DNA of 64,000 nucleotides from JAWWPY01 sp033854735 (lineage in GTDB: Bacteria > Actinomycetota > Actinomycetes > Streptosporangiales > Streptosporangiaceae). Every line of letters begins with the position of its first letter. The first letter of the stretch is position 1. The notes under the pieces were generated by a model. That model ran no database searches, was not told the DNA's origin, and saw only the letters and a program-made list of their open reading frames with translations. The DNA lies in the NCBI GenBank assembly GCA_033854735.1, contig JAWWPY010000504.1:1-64000 (forward strand), written 5' to 3'. Of this stretch, positions 50,115-58,665 are shown in pieces. Both the position numbers and the translations under genes were made by a program.

Positions 50115-51200
50115 ATGAGCGTCGTACTCGCGGGCGGGGGCACTGCCGGCCACATCGAGCCCGCCCTGGCTCTCGCCGACGCGCTGCGGCGCGCCGACCC
50201 CCGGATCGACATCACCTGCCTGGGAACCCAGCGTGGCCTGGAAACCAGGCTGGTGCCGCTGCGCGGGTATGAGCTCGCGCTGATCCCGGCCGTACCGCTG
50301 CCCCGCACCATGACGACGCAGTTGCTGCACGTGCCGGGGCGGCTCGCCACGGCGGTGTCTGCCGCCGCTGAGGTGCTTGACCGTACGCACTGCCGGGTGC
50401 TCGTCGGATTCGGCGGGTATGTCGCCACGCCTGCCTACCTGGCCGCGCGGCGGCAGCACGTGCCGATCGTGATACACGAGGCGAACGCGCGGCCGGGCCT
50501 GGCCAACCGGCTCGGCGCGCGGTTCACCCGTCACGTGTTCACCGCCAGCCCGCGCACCCATCTGCCCAATGCCACCTGCATCGGCATACCGCTGCGGCAC
50601 GAGATAGCGTCCCTGGACCGGCTGGCCGTCGCCGACAAGGCACGCGCCCATTTCGGGCTCCGGCCCGACCTGCCGGTTCTCCTGGTGACCGGGGGATCCC
50701 AGGGCGCCCGCTCGCTGAACTACGCGGTGCTGGACGCGGCGGAATGGATCCGGGCGGCCGGCGTGCAGGTGCTGCACATCCTGGGCCCCCGCAGCGACCT
50801 GGACGTCCGGATGCCGGCCGCGGGGCCGCCCTACATCACGCTTCCCTACGTGGACAGGATGGATCTCGCCTATGGCGCCGCCGACTTCGCGATCTGCCGG
50901 AGCGGGGCGATGACCTGCGCGGAGCTCACCGCGGTGGGGTTGCCCGCCGCGTACGTGCCGCTCCCGCACGGCAATGGCGAGCAGCGGCTGAACGCCGTGC
51001 CGATCGAGGAGGCCGGGGGCGGCCTGATCGTGTCTGATGCCGAGCTGAGCCCGGAGTGGATCCGCGACATGCTGCTGCCCATCCTGCTGGACGCGGAACT
51101 GGTGGCCGCCATGGCCACGGCCGCGTCCTCGATCGGCTCCCGGGACGCGGACTCCTGGCTGGCCCGTGAGGTGATCGCGGTCATGCGGGGCGAGAAGTGA
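50115..51200 (+). CDS. murG: Lipid II synthase (GlcNAc transferase) MurG
   Basis: 361 residues from the ATG at 50115 with a strong aggaggtgag site. GT28 fold: MSVVLAGGGTAGHIEPALALA, GFGGYVATPAYLAA, IHEANARPGLANRL, VTGGSQGARSLN and the UDP-binding RSGAMTCAELTAVGLPAAYVPLPHGNGEQ. Adds GlcNAc to lipid I to give lipid II. A GTG at 50103 would add four residues. Confidence 0.96.
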   Translation: MSVVLAGGGTAGHIEPALALADALRRADPRIDITCLGTQRGLETRLVPLRGYELALIPAVPLPRTMTTQLLHVPGRLATAVSAAAEVLDRTHCRVLVGFGGYVATPAYLAARRQHVPIVIHEANARPGLANRLGARFTRHVFTASPRTHLPNATCIGIPLRHEIASLDRLAVADKARAHFGLRPDLPVLLVTGGSQGARSLNYAVLDAAEWIRAAGVQVLHILGPRSDLDVRMPAAGPPYITLPYVDRMDLAYGAADFAICRSGAMTCAELTAVGLPAAYVPLPHGNGEQRLNAVPIEEAGGGLIVSDAELSPEWIRDMLLPILLDAELVAAMATAASSIGSRDADSWLAREVIAVMRGEK

Positions 51201-51231
51201 CAGGGACTCAGGTATCCGGCAGGAGGGTGGC

Positions 51232-52716
51232 ATGGGCCTGGTGACTCCAGTGGATCCGGTCGGCCTCAGCGAGCTGGGACGGGTGCACTTCATCGGAATC
51301 GGCGGCGCGGGCATGTCCGGGATCGCCCGGATCATGCTGGCCCGGGGGGTCGCCGTGTCCGGCAGCGACTCGGCCGGCTCGGACATGCTCGCCGGGCTCG
51401 CGGCGCTCGGCGCGCGGGTGCATGTCGGGCACGCGGCGGCGAATCTCGGCGACGCGGACACCATCGTCGTGTCCACCGCGATCAGGGAAAGCAATCCCGA
51501 ACTGGCCGAGGCGCGCCGCCGCGGGCTGCGGGTGCTGCACCGGGCGGCCGCGCTCGCCTCCGTCATGCTGGGCCAGCGCGGGATCGCGGTGGCCGGCACG
51601 CACGGCAAGACCACCAGCACCTCCATGCTCACCACCGTGCTGCGGGAATGTGGTGCCGACCCGTCGTATGTCATCGGCGGCATCCTCGCCGGGACGGGGC
51701 TCGGCGCGGACGAGGGCAGCGGGGACATTTTCGTGGCGGAAGCGGACGAGAGCGACGGCTCCTTCCTCATGCTCTCGCCGGAGGCAGCGATCGTCACCTG
51801 CGTCGAAGCAGACCACCTCGACAACTACCCGGGCCTGGCCGAGATCGAGGCCGCCTTCGCCGCCTTCACCCGCCGGATCCGCCCCGGGGGCCTGCTCGTG
51901 ACGTGCGCCGACGACCCCGGCGCGGCTGCGCTGGCCGCCGCGGTCCGGGCCGCCGCGCCGCAGGCTGTGGCCTCCGGGGCGCTCCCGATCCGGGTGCGCA
52001 GCTACGGCGAGTCCGCCGACGCGGACTACCGGGTCAGCGGGGTCGTCACCCGCGGCATGGCGATCAGCCTGGATGTGACGGGATCTGCTGATGGTCCGTT
52101 GGGGAATGAAGGTCTTTTTAAGAATGGCGGGGTCCGGGTGGACCTCCGCGTTCCCGGGCGGCACAACGCGCTGAACGCGGCCGCGGTTTTCGCTCTCGCG
52201 GCCGAACTCGGCTTTCCCGCCGGGCAGATCGCCAGCGGGCTCGCCGCCTACCGTGGCGCGCTGCGGCGGCTGGAACTCAAGGGCGAGGCCGACGGCGTGC
52301 GGGTCCTGGACAGTTACGCGCATCATCCCACCGAGGTGACGGCCGACCTGCGGGCGGCGCGGGACATCGCCGAGGGAGGGCGGGTCATCGTCGTCTTCCA
52401 GCCGCACCTGTTCAGCAGGACCCGGATCTTCGCGACCGCGCTCGGCGAGGCGCTGGGCCTCGCCGACGAGGTGCTCGTGCTCGACGTGTACGCGGCCCGG
52501 GAAGATCCCGAGCCCGGTGTCAGCGGGGAGCTCGTGGCCTCCCGGGTCCCCGGCGGACGGGCCCGCTACCTGCCCGACCCGGCCGGCGTGGCCGGCGCGG
52601 TGGCGGCCATCGGCAAACCGGGAGATCTCGTGCTCACCATGGGGGCCGGCGACGTCACCGCGCTTGGCCCGCTGATCGTGGCGGCGCTTCACGCGCGGGC
52701 CGGGGCGGGCGGGTGA
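51232..52716 (+). CDS. murC: UDP-MurNAc:L-alanine ligase
   Basis: 494 residues. HFIGIGGAGMSGIARIM, ATP site VAGTHGKTTSTSM, EADESDGSFL and DSYAHHPTEV. First Mur ligase of the pathway. An odd AT-richer patch at about 52080-52132 encodes GSADGPLGNEGLFKNGG with codon use unlike its neighbours, in a loop of the central domain. Overlaps ftsQ by 4 bp. Confidence 0.95.
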   Translation: MGLVTPVDPVGLSELGRVHFIGIGGAGMSGIARIMLARGVAVSGSDSAGSDMLAGLAALGARVHVGHAAANLGDADTIVVSTAIRESNPELAEARRRGLRVLHRAAALASVMLGQRGIAVAGTHGKTTSTSMLTTVLRECGADPSYVIGGILAGTGLGADEGSGDIFVAEADESDGSFLMLSPEAAIVTCVEADHLDNYPGLAEIEAAFAAFTRRIRPGGLLVTCADDPGAAALAAAVRAAAPQAVASGALPIRVRSYGESADADYRVSGVVTRGMAISLDVTGSADGPLGNEGLFKNGGVRVDLRVPGRHNALNAAAVFALAAELGFPAGQIASGLAAYRGALRRLELKGEADGVRVLDSYAHHPTEVTADLRAARDIAEGGRVIVVFQPHLFSRTRIFATALGEALGLADEVLVLDVYAAREDPEPGVSGELVASRVPGGRARYLPDPAGVAGAVAAIGKPGDLVLTMGAGDVTALGPLIVAALHARAGAGG

Positions 52717-53525
52717 GCGGCCAGATGGGCAGCAAGCTGAGCAGCCAGCTGAGCAGCCAGGCCCCGGGCCAGGTGAGCGGCCAGGCGGGCGGCCAGGTGA
52801 GCAGTCAGCCCGGCGGGCAGCGTCATACCCCCTGGCGGTCGGCCTTCTTCGCGCTCGCCATCATCGCGATCGTCGCCGGGGTCGGCTGGGCCCTGCTGGG
52901 TTCGCGGTTCCTGGTCGTGCGCTCCATCCACGTCAGTGGTACGCACCTGGTGCCGCGGGCCGAAGTGCTCGCCGCGGCGGCTATCCCGCACGGGCTCCCG
53001 CTGATCAGGGTCAACACTGCCGCAGTGGCGCACCGCGTCGCGCAGATCAGGCAGATCGAGTCCGCTCACGTCGCCCGGGCGTGGCCGGACGGTGTCACTA
53101 TCTCGGTCCGCGAGCGGACGCCTGTGCTGGTGGTGGCCAGCGGCAACGGGTACCAGTTGATCGACAAGTTCGGCGTGCCGGTGGAGCAGGCCGCCCGGAC
53201 CCCCGGCGGGATGCCGCGCCTCATGATGGCCGCCGGATCACCGGCCGCGGGCGACGGGTCGATGGCTTCGCTGCGGGGCAGTCCCGCGGTGTACGCGGCG
53301 GCCGGCGTGCTCAGGGAACTGCCCGCGGGCCTCGTCCGGCAGGTTACCGAGGTGGCCGCGCCTGACCCGTCCGATGTGAGCGTCACGCTGGCCGACGGGA
53401 TCACGATCGTGTGGGGGAGCACCGACCGGGCCGCCGAGAAAGCAAAAGAACTCGGTGTGTTGATGCACACCCACGCCCGCAGCTATGACGTAAGTGCGCC
53501 GGGGACTGCGATGACCGGCGGGTAA
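52713..53525 (+). CDS. ftsQ: Divisome protein FtsQ
   Basis: 270 residues from the GTG at 52713. A ~38-residue Ser/Gln/Gly-rich cytoplasmic tail (SSQLSSQ/GGQVSSQ repeats), one membrane segment (FFALAIIAIVAGVGWALLG) and an extracellular POTRA domain (VRSIHVSGTHLVPRAEVLAAA) plus FtsQ beta-domain. Scaffolds FtsL and FtsI at the septum. Follows murC with GTGA overlap. Confidence 0.92.
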   Translation: MSGQMGSKLSSQLSSQAPGQVSGQAGGQVSSQPGGQRHTPWRSAFFALAIIAIVAGVGWALLGSRFLVVRSIHVSGTHLVPRAEVLAAAAIPHGLPLIRVNTAAVAHRVAQIRQIESAHVARAWPDGVTISVRERTPVLVVASGNGYQLIDKFGVPVEQAARTPGGMPRLMMAAGSPAAGDGSMASLRGSPAVYAAAGVLRELPAGLVRQVTEVAAPDPSDVSVTLADGITIVWGSTDRAAEKAKELGVLMHTHARSYDVSAPGTAMTGG

Positions 53526-53584
53526 TCGGCGGCCCCGCGAGCTGCGCCGATCGCGACACGCCGGCCCAGTTAGCGCGTGGTTAG

Positions 53585-53613
53585 TTGACCCAGGTGCCGT
53601 GCAACCCTACTGT
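53585..53613 (+). promoter_or_regulatory. Probable ftsZ promoter
   Basis: TTGACC (53585-53590) and TACTGT (53608-53613) are 17 bp apart in the 349-bp ftsQ-ftsZ gap. This would place a start near 53620, giving a leader of about 255 nt before the ftsZ GTG at 53875. Confidence 0.55.
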
Positions 53614-53637
53614 CCGTATCAATCGCCAGGATGACAT

Positions 53638-53672
53638 AACTCTAAGTCTCAAGTTGAGAGTGAGGGTTGATT
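53638..53672 (+). promoter_or_regulatory. Palindromic leader motif upstream of ftsZ
   Basis: TCTCAA-g-TTGAGA (53647-53659) is a perfect 13-bp palindrome inside aactctaagtctcaagttgagagtgagggttg. A similar AT-richer, inverted-repeat stretch precedes ftsZ in other actinobacteria, by recollection. It may be an operator or RNA element. The remaining leader (53673-53874) shows nothing else. Confidence 0.45.
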
Positions 53673-53874
53673 CACTGGAATTCGCGGGAAATGCCCAGCC
53701 GACGCTATGGGGGAAGTATTTCGGCAGTGTTGGCTAAAGCAGCAGTGCTGGTTAAACAGGGCGCTGAGGCGGGTGGTTTCCCGAGGCTAGCACCCTCACC
53801 GGCCGTAAGAAACGGCGGCCAGGAAAAAGATACAGGAACACGACAGAGGCAAACGAGCGGAAAGGTCCCTCCTC

Positions 53875-55236
53875 GTGGCAGCACCGCAGAATTACTTGGC
53901 GGTCATCAAGGTAGTCGGTATCGGCGGGGGTGGCGTCAATGCCGTGAACCGGATGATCGAAGAAGGACTCAAGGGTGTTGAGTTCATCGCGATCAATACC
54001 GACGCGCAGGCGCTTCTCATGAGCGATGCGGACGTGAAGCTTGATGTCGGGCGGGAACTGACCCGCGGGCTCGGGGCGGGCGCCAACCCTGAAGTCGGCT
54101 CCCGGGCCGCTGAAGACCACCGTGAAGAGATCGAGGAGGTCCTCAAGGGGGCCGATATGGTCTTCGTCACGGCCGGCGAAGGCGGCGGCACCGGCACCGG
54201 CGGCGCGCCAATCGTCGCCAACGTGGCCAGATCGCTTGGCGCGCTGACTATCGGGGTAGTCACCAGGCCTTTCGGTTTCGAGGGAAAGCGCAGGGCGTCC
54301 CAGGCTGAACTGGGCATCGAGCGCTTGCGCGCCGAGGTGGATACTCTCATTGTCATCCCCAATGATCGCCTGCTGTCGATTTCTGATCGCCATGTGAGCG
54401 TGCTTGATGCATTCAAGGCGGCCGATCAGGTTCTCCTTTCAGGTGTGCAGGGCATTACTGACCTGATCACGACACCGGGCCTGATCAACCTGGACTTCGC
54501 CGACGTGAAATCGGTGATGTCGGGAGCGGGTTCCGCCCTCATGGGAATCGGCTCGTCGCGCGGGGATGACCGTTCCGTGGCGGCGGCCGAGATGGCGATC
54601 TCAAGCCCGCTGCTCGAGGCCAGCATCGACGGCGCCCACGGCGTTCTGCTGTCCATACAGGGCGGCTCCGACCTCGGCCTCTTTGAGATCAACGAGGCCG
54701 CTCAACTGGTCTCGAACTCGGCGGCGCCTGAGGCCAACATCATTTTCGGCGCGGTCATCGACGATGCCCTGGGCGACGAGGTCCGGGTCACCGTCATCGC
54801 CGCCGGGTTCGACGAGGGGGGCAACAGGCGCGTGCGGCCAGTGCGGGCGGCCACTACCCAGCCGGCCACCGCCTCCGGGGTAATGGCCACCGACGGGTAC
54901 CGGTCGGACGCGCTGGCCGATGTCACCTCGGCCGAGGCACCCGCCACAGCAGGCGCGGCGCTGGCCGCCACGTCGGCGTCGGGTGAGGAGTACTCCTTCT
55001 CGGTGCCGGAGCAGTCGGCTGGCTCATCTGCGGCCGACGCGTCCACCGGGCAGGACGCCGGGACCGACGCTGTTCCGTCGCCTCGGCCCGAGGCCGGAGC
55101 CGGGTCGGCCGCCACGTCACGGCCGCGCCCGGACGCGGCGGCCGCGGCCCGGGTCTTCGACGCGGCGACCACACGGCGCCGTTCCGTGGTGTTCGAAGAA
55201 GACGACGAGCTCGACGTTCCCGACTTCCTCAAGTGA
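53875..55236 (+). CDS. ftsZ: Cell division GTPase FtsZ
   Basis: 453 residues from the GTG at 53875. Tubulin-like: KVVGIGGGGVNAVNRM, GTP motif GGGTGTGG (103-110), NDRLLSI, and T7-loop region. After the ~315-residue GTPase core comes a ~115-residue Ala/Pro/Ser-rich disordered linker and the conserved C-terminal peptide DELDVPDFLK that recruits SepF. GTG preceded by a long leader with its own promoter candidate. Core division ring protein. Confidence 0.97.
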   Translation: MAAPQNYLAVIKVVGIGGGGVNAVNRMIEEGLKGVEFIAINTDAQALLMSDADVKLDVGRELTRGLGAGANPEVGSRAAEDHREEIEEVLKGADMVFVTAGEGGGTGTGGAPIVANVARSLGALTIGVVTRPFGFEGKRRASQAELGIERLRAEVDTLIVIPNDRLLSISDRHVSVLDAFKAADQVLLSGVQGITDLITTPGLINLDFADVKSVMSGAGSALMGIGSSRGDDRSVAAAEMAISSPLLEASIDGAHGVLLSIQGGSDLGLFEINEAAQLVSNSAAPEANIIFGAVIDDALGDEVRVTVIAAGFDEGGNRRVRPVRAATTQPATASGVMATDGYRSDALADVTSAEAPATAGAALAATSASGEEYSFSVPEQSAGSSAADASTGQDAGTDAVPSPRPEAGAGSAATSRPRPDAAAAARVFDAATTRRRSVVFEEDDELDVPDFLK

Positions 55237-55263
55237 GCGGCCGTGCGTGATGAGCGGCCGTAA

Positions 55264-56022
55264 GTGAGCGGCGCTGCGCAGCAGCGGGGTACTGCCCCCC
55301 CGGCCGCTGCGTTTGAGTTCGCACCGGGGGTACGTGCGGCGTTCACCGGCCGCTCCGGGGGAGTCAGCTCGCCGCCGTACGACACGCTGAACTTGAGCGG
55401 CGCAGTGGGTGACGAGCCCGCAGCCGTGGCCCGCAACCGGCAGCGGGTGGCGCAGGCCTGCGCAGTCGAGGAGTCCGGGCTGACCTGGATGCGGCAGGTG
55501 CACGGTACGCGGGTCGGTTACGCGGGTCCCGGCTCGTCGGGGCAGGAAGTCGATGCGATCTTCACCGGCGTGCCCGGGCTCACGCTCGGCGTGCTGGCCG
55601 CCGACTGCGCGTGCGTCCTGCTCGCAGATCCGCAGGCCCGGCTCGTCGGCGCCGCCCACGCGGGCCGCGAGGGAACGGCCGCCGGGGTGGTGACCGCCCT
55701 CGTGGCGGCCATGACGGGCGAGGGGGCCGACCCGGCCCGGATGCGCGCGCTGATCGGCCCGGCGATCTGCGGCGGCTGTTACGAAGTCTCGGCGCAGGTG
55801 CAGGAGAGGGTGGCGGCCGCCGTCCCGGAGACTGCCTGCCGCACCCGGCGTGGCCGCCCTGGGCTCGACATCAGGGCCGGGATCGCGGCCCAGCTCTCCA
55901 GCGCGGGGATCACGCAGGTGGCCGATGACCGGCGGTGCACCGCTGAGACCCCGGACCTCTACTCCTTCCGCCGTGATGGGCGCACCGGGCGGTTCGCCGG
56001 CCTCATCTGGCTGGCGGCATGA
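55264..56022 (+). CDS. pgeF: Peptidoglycan editing factor PgeF (polyphenol oxidase fold)
   Basis: 252 residues. Metal-binding pattern with MRQVHGTRV, AADCACVLL and VGAAHAGREGTAAG, and GPAICGGCYEVS. Family members remove Ser misincorporated in place of Ala in peptidoglycan precursors, fitting the location behind ftsZ. GTG start at 55264. Overlaps yggS by 4 bp (ATGA). Confidence 0.92.
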   Translation: MSGAAQQRGTAPPAAAFEFAPGVRAAFTGRSGGVSSPPYDTLNLSGAVGDEPAAVARNRQRVAQACAVEESGLTWMRQVHGTRVGYAGPGSSGQEVDAIFTGVPGLTLGVLAADCACVLLADPQARLVGAAHAGREGTAAGVVTALVAAMTGEGADPARMRALIGPAICGGCYEVSAQVQERVAAAVPETACRTRRGRPGLDIRAGIAAQLSSAGITQVADDRRCTAETPDLYSFRRDGRTGRFAGLIWLAA

Positions 56023-56753
56023 AGGTGAGCGACGATCCACGGCTGGCCCCGGAGGGCCGGAGCGCCGAGCTGGCCCGCAGGCTTGACCTGGTGCGGGGCC
56101 GGATCGAGGCGGCCTGCCAGGCCGCGGGTCGCAGCGCCCGCGAGGTGACCCTCATCGCCATCACCAAGACGTTCCCCGCTTCCGATGTCCGCCTGCTCGC
56201 CGCCCTGGGGGTGCGCGACGTCGGGGAGAACAGGGACTCGGAAGCAGCGCCGAAGGCAGCTCAGTGCGCCGACCTGCGGCCCCCGCTCACCTGGCACTTC
56301 GTAGGCCAACTGCAGACCAATAAAAGCGCGAGCGTGGTGTCTTATGCCGCCGTCGTGCACTCGGTGGACAGGCTGCGGCTGGTCCGGGCGCTGGGCACGC
56401 AGGCGCGCAGGGCCGACCGCGCCGTCTGCTGCCTGGTCCAGGTCAGCCTCGACGGGGACCCCGCGCGCGGGGGTGCGACGGCCGTGGAGGTGCCGCGGAT
56501 CGCGGACGCCGTCGCGGCGGAGCCGGGCCTCGTGCTGGGCGGCGTAATGGCCGTAGCGCCACTGGCCAAGCCGCCCGCCGCCGCGTTCGGGAGGCTCGCC
56601 GAGATCGCCGCCGCCCTCCGCGCGGAACACCCGGAAGCGGTCATGATCTCCGCGGGCATGAGCGGTGACCTGGAAGAGGCCATTGCGGCCGGCGCAACAC
56701 ACGTGCGTGTCGGTACGGCGTTGCTCGGCGGCCGTCCGGCCTTCGTCGGGTAA
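56019..56753 (+). CDS. YggS family PLP-binding protein
   Basis: 244 residues. PLP-lysine in TLIAITKTFPASDV, then GENRDSEAAPKAA, WHFVGQLQTNKS, SAGMSGDLEEAIAAGATHVRVGTALLG. Maintains PLP/amino-acid balance; a usual member of actinobacterial dcw clusters between pgeF and sepF. Confidence 0.94.
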   Translation: MKVSDDPRLAPEGRSAELARRLDLVRGRIEAACQAAGRSAREVTLIAITKTFPASDVRLLAALGVRDVGENRDSEAAPKAAQCADLRPPLTWHFVGQLQTNKSASVVSYAAVVHSVDRLRLVRALGTQARRADRAVCCLVQVSLDGDPARGGATAVEVPRIADAVAAEPGLVLGGVMAVAPLAKPPAAAFGRLAEIAAALRAEHPEAVMISAGMSGDLEEAIAAGATHVRVGTALLGGRPAFVG

Positions 56754-56800
56754 TGTCCGAGCAGCGGGGCTCCGCGACAGTGATGACGGAGGGCTGACGG

Positions 56801-57310
56801 ATGGCCAGCGCAATGCACAAGATGGCGGTCTACCTCGGCCTTGTCGAGGACGACCACCGGTACGACGATGGCTACGACTCCTATGAGGAGGAGTACCAGG
56901 AGTACGACGAGTCGGCTGAGCCGGAGGCCGTTGGTGACCGGCTGTCCGCACGCAGTGCGCGTGTCGAGTTCACCTCGGAGGGCCAGCCGTCGTCCGGTCG
57001 TGGCCTCACTGCGACGGCACAGGCCGCCGACCTTGCGCGTATCACGACGTTGCACCCGCGCACTTATAATGAAGCCCGTACTATCGGAGAGCACTTTCGC
57101 GAGGGCACTCCGGTGATCATGAATCTGACCGAAATGGTCGACAGTGACGCCAAGCGGCTCGTTGACTTCGCCGCAGGGCTGATCTTCGGGCTGCACGGGA
57201 GCATCGAGCGAGTGACCAACAAGGTGTTCCTCTTGTCTCCAGCCAATGTCGAGGTTACGGCCGAGGACAAGGCGCGCATGGCGGAGAGAGGCTTCTTCAA
57301 CCAGAGTTAG
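56801..57310 (+). CDS. sepF: Cell division protein SepF
   Basis: 169 residues. N-terminal membrane-anchor helix MASAMHKMAVYLGLVEDD, an acidic tyrosine-rich stretch, then the SepF core (about 75-165) with HPRTYNEARTIGEHFREGTPVIMNLTEM and DFAAGLIFGLHGSIERV. Links the FtsZ C-terminal tail to the membrane; no ftsA is present. ATG at 56801 after a GGAGG-like gagggctga. Confidence 0.96.
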   Translation: MASAMHKMAVYLGLVEDDHRYDDGYDSYEEEYQEYDESAEPEAVGDRLSARSARVEFTSEGQPSSGRGLTATAQAADLARITTLHPRTYNEARTIGEHFREGTPVIMNLTEMVDSDAKRLVDFAAGLIFGLHGSIERVTNKVFLLSPANVEVTAEDKARMAERGFFNQS

Positions 57311-57396
57311 TGCTCGAGTATTTTCACGCTCAGTGACGAGCCGACAGCAACGGCACCCGCGGTGGTCATCCCGGCGTCCGTGAAGGCAGGGCAGGG

Positions 57397-57684
57397 ATGT
57401 TGGGGATCGTACAGATCGTTTTGCGCTACGTGCTCACGATCTATCTCGTGATTCTTCTCGGGAGGCTCATTCTCAGCTGGATCCAGACTTTTTCCCGGTC
57501 GTGGCACCCCACCGGGGTCGTGCTGGTCATCGCTGAGGTGATCTTTACTGCAACGGACCCGCCGCTGAGATTGCTAAGGCGGTTCATTCCTACCGTGAGG
57601 CTCGGTACTGTGGCCTTGGACCTCAGCTTCATGGTGCTGTTCTTCGTGGTCATTTTCGCGATGCAGGCCGTGTCGCTGCTGTGA
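57397..57684 (+). CDS. YggT family membrane protein
   Basis: 95 residues, two membrane segments (IVLRYVLTIYLVILLGRLILSW and LDLSFMVLFFVVIFAMQ) around a short loop with ATDPPLRLLRRFIP. Standard member of this cluster between sepF and divIVA. Function in cell wall or ion homeostasis is not settled. Confidence 0.93.
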   Translation: MLGIVQIVLRYVLTIYLVILLGRLILSWIQTFSRSWHPTGVVLVIAEVIFTATDPPLRLLRRFIPTVRLGTVALDLSFMVLFFVVIFAMQAVSLL

Positions 57685-57733
57685 TCGGGTAACGTCCGAC
57701 AGGAACACAGTCCAGGCGTGCCGAGGAGACGAG

Positions 57734-58585
57734 ATGCCGCTGACGCCCGCGGATGTGCGGAACAAGCAGTTCAGTACCACCAGGCTCAGGCCCGGCTACG
57801 ACGAGGAAGAGGTAGACGCCTTCCTCGACGAGGTAGAGGTCGAGCTAGACCGGCTGATCCAGGAGAACGAGGAACTCCGGGCGAAGCTGGCTGAGAGCCT
57901 GCGCGGGGGCAAGGTGCCGATGTCCGCGCTCAGTTCTCCCCTGGCCGACCCGTCCCCGGAGCTGATGGCTCCCGAGCCGCCGCAGCGCCCCGAGCCCGAG
58001 CGCCGGCCGGAGCCCCAGAGGATGGGCATGCCGCCGGTCGAGGACAACATGGACACCGCCGCCCGCGTCCTCGCGCTCGCGCAGCAGACGGCAGATCAGG
58101 CGATCGCTGACGCCCGCCGCGAGGCCGACGAGACGCTGGGTCGCGCCCGCCGCGAGGCCGAGGATCTCCTGGGCAAAGCCCGGCGCCAGGCCGAGCAGAT
58201 CACCAGCGACGCCCGGGCCAGGGCCGAGAGCCTCGAGCGTGACGCCCAGGAGCGGCACCGCCAGGCCATGGGCTCCCTGGTCCAGCAGCGTGAGGAGCTT
58301 GAGCGGCGGGTGGACGACCTGCGTGCGTTCGAGCGCGAGTACCGCAGCAGGCTCAAGGCGTACCTCGAAGGCCAGATGCGAGACCTGGAAGCGGGAGCGA
58401 CCGACAGCGGGACCTTCCCGGCCGTGGCCACCGGGCCTCAGCCGGTTTCCGCCGGGATCCCGCGGCTGGAGTCCCGCAATGGGGGCCAGCCCGCAGTCGC
58501 TGGCGCCTACGCCGGCGCCCAGGACTCTGCGCCGCACACCGGAGGATTCCACCCGGCCGATGGCTCAGCGCACGATCGCCGTTAG
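57734..58585 (+). CDS. divIVA: Polar growth protein DivIVA/Wag31
   Basis: 283 residues. N-terminal lipid-binding region MPLTPADVRNKQFSTTRLRPGYDEEEVDAFLDEVE, then a Pro/Ser-rich linker (about 65-100) and a long coiled coil (about 105-210) with EADETLGRARREAEDLLGKARRQAEQI. Marks the hyphal tip or pole and recruits cell-wall synthesis in actinobacteria. ATG at 57734 after gaggagacgag. Confidence 0.96.
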   Translation: MPLTPADVRNKQFSTTRLRPGYDEEEVDAFLDEVEVELDRLIQENEELRAKLAESLRGGKVPMSALSSPLADPSPELMAPEPPQRPEPERRPEPQRMGMPPVEDNMDTAARVLALAQQTADQAIADARREADETLGRARREAEDLLGKARRQAEQITSDARARAESLERDAQERHRQAMGSLVQQREELERRVDDLRAFEREYRSRLKAYLEGQMRDLEAGATDSGTFPAVATGPQPVSAGIPRLESRNGGQPAVAGAYAGAQDSAPHTGGFHPADGSAHDRR

Positions 58586-58665
58586 GCTGCACCCCGCAAG
58601 GTCCGCAAGGCAGCAGTAGCAGGGCTTAGCCGCCTCGTTACCCGTACGGCCCGTGGAGAGCGCAT

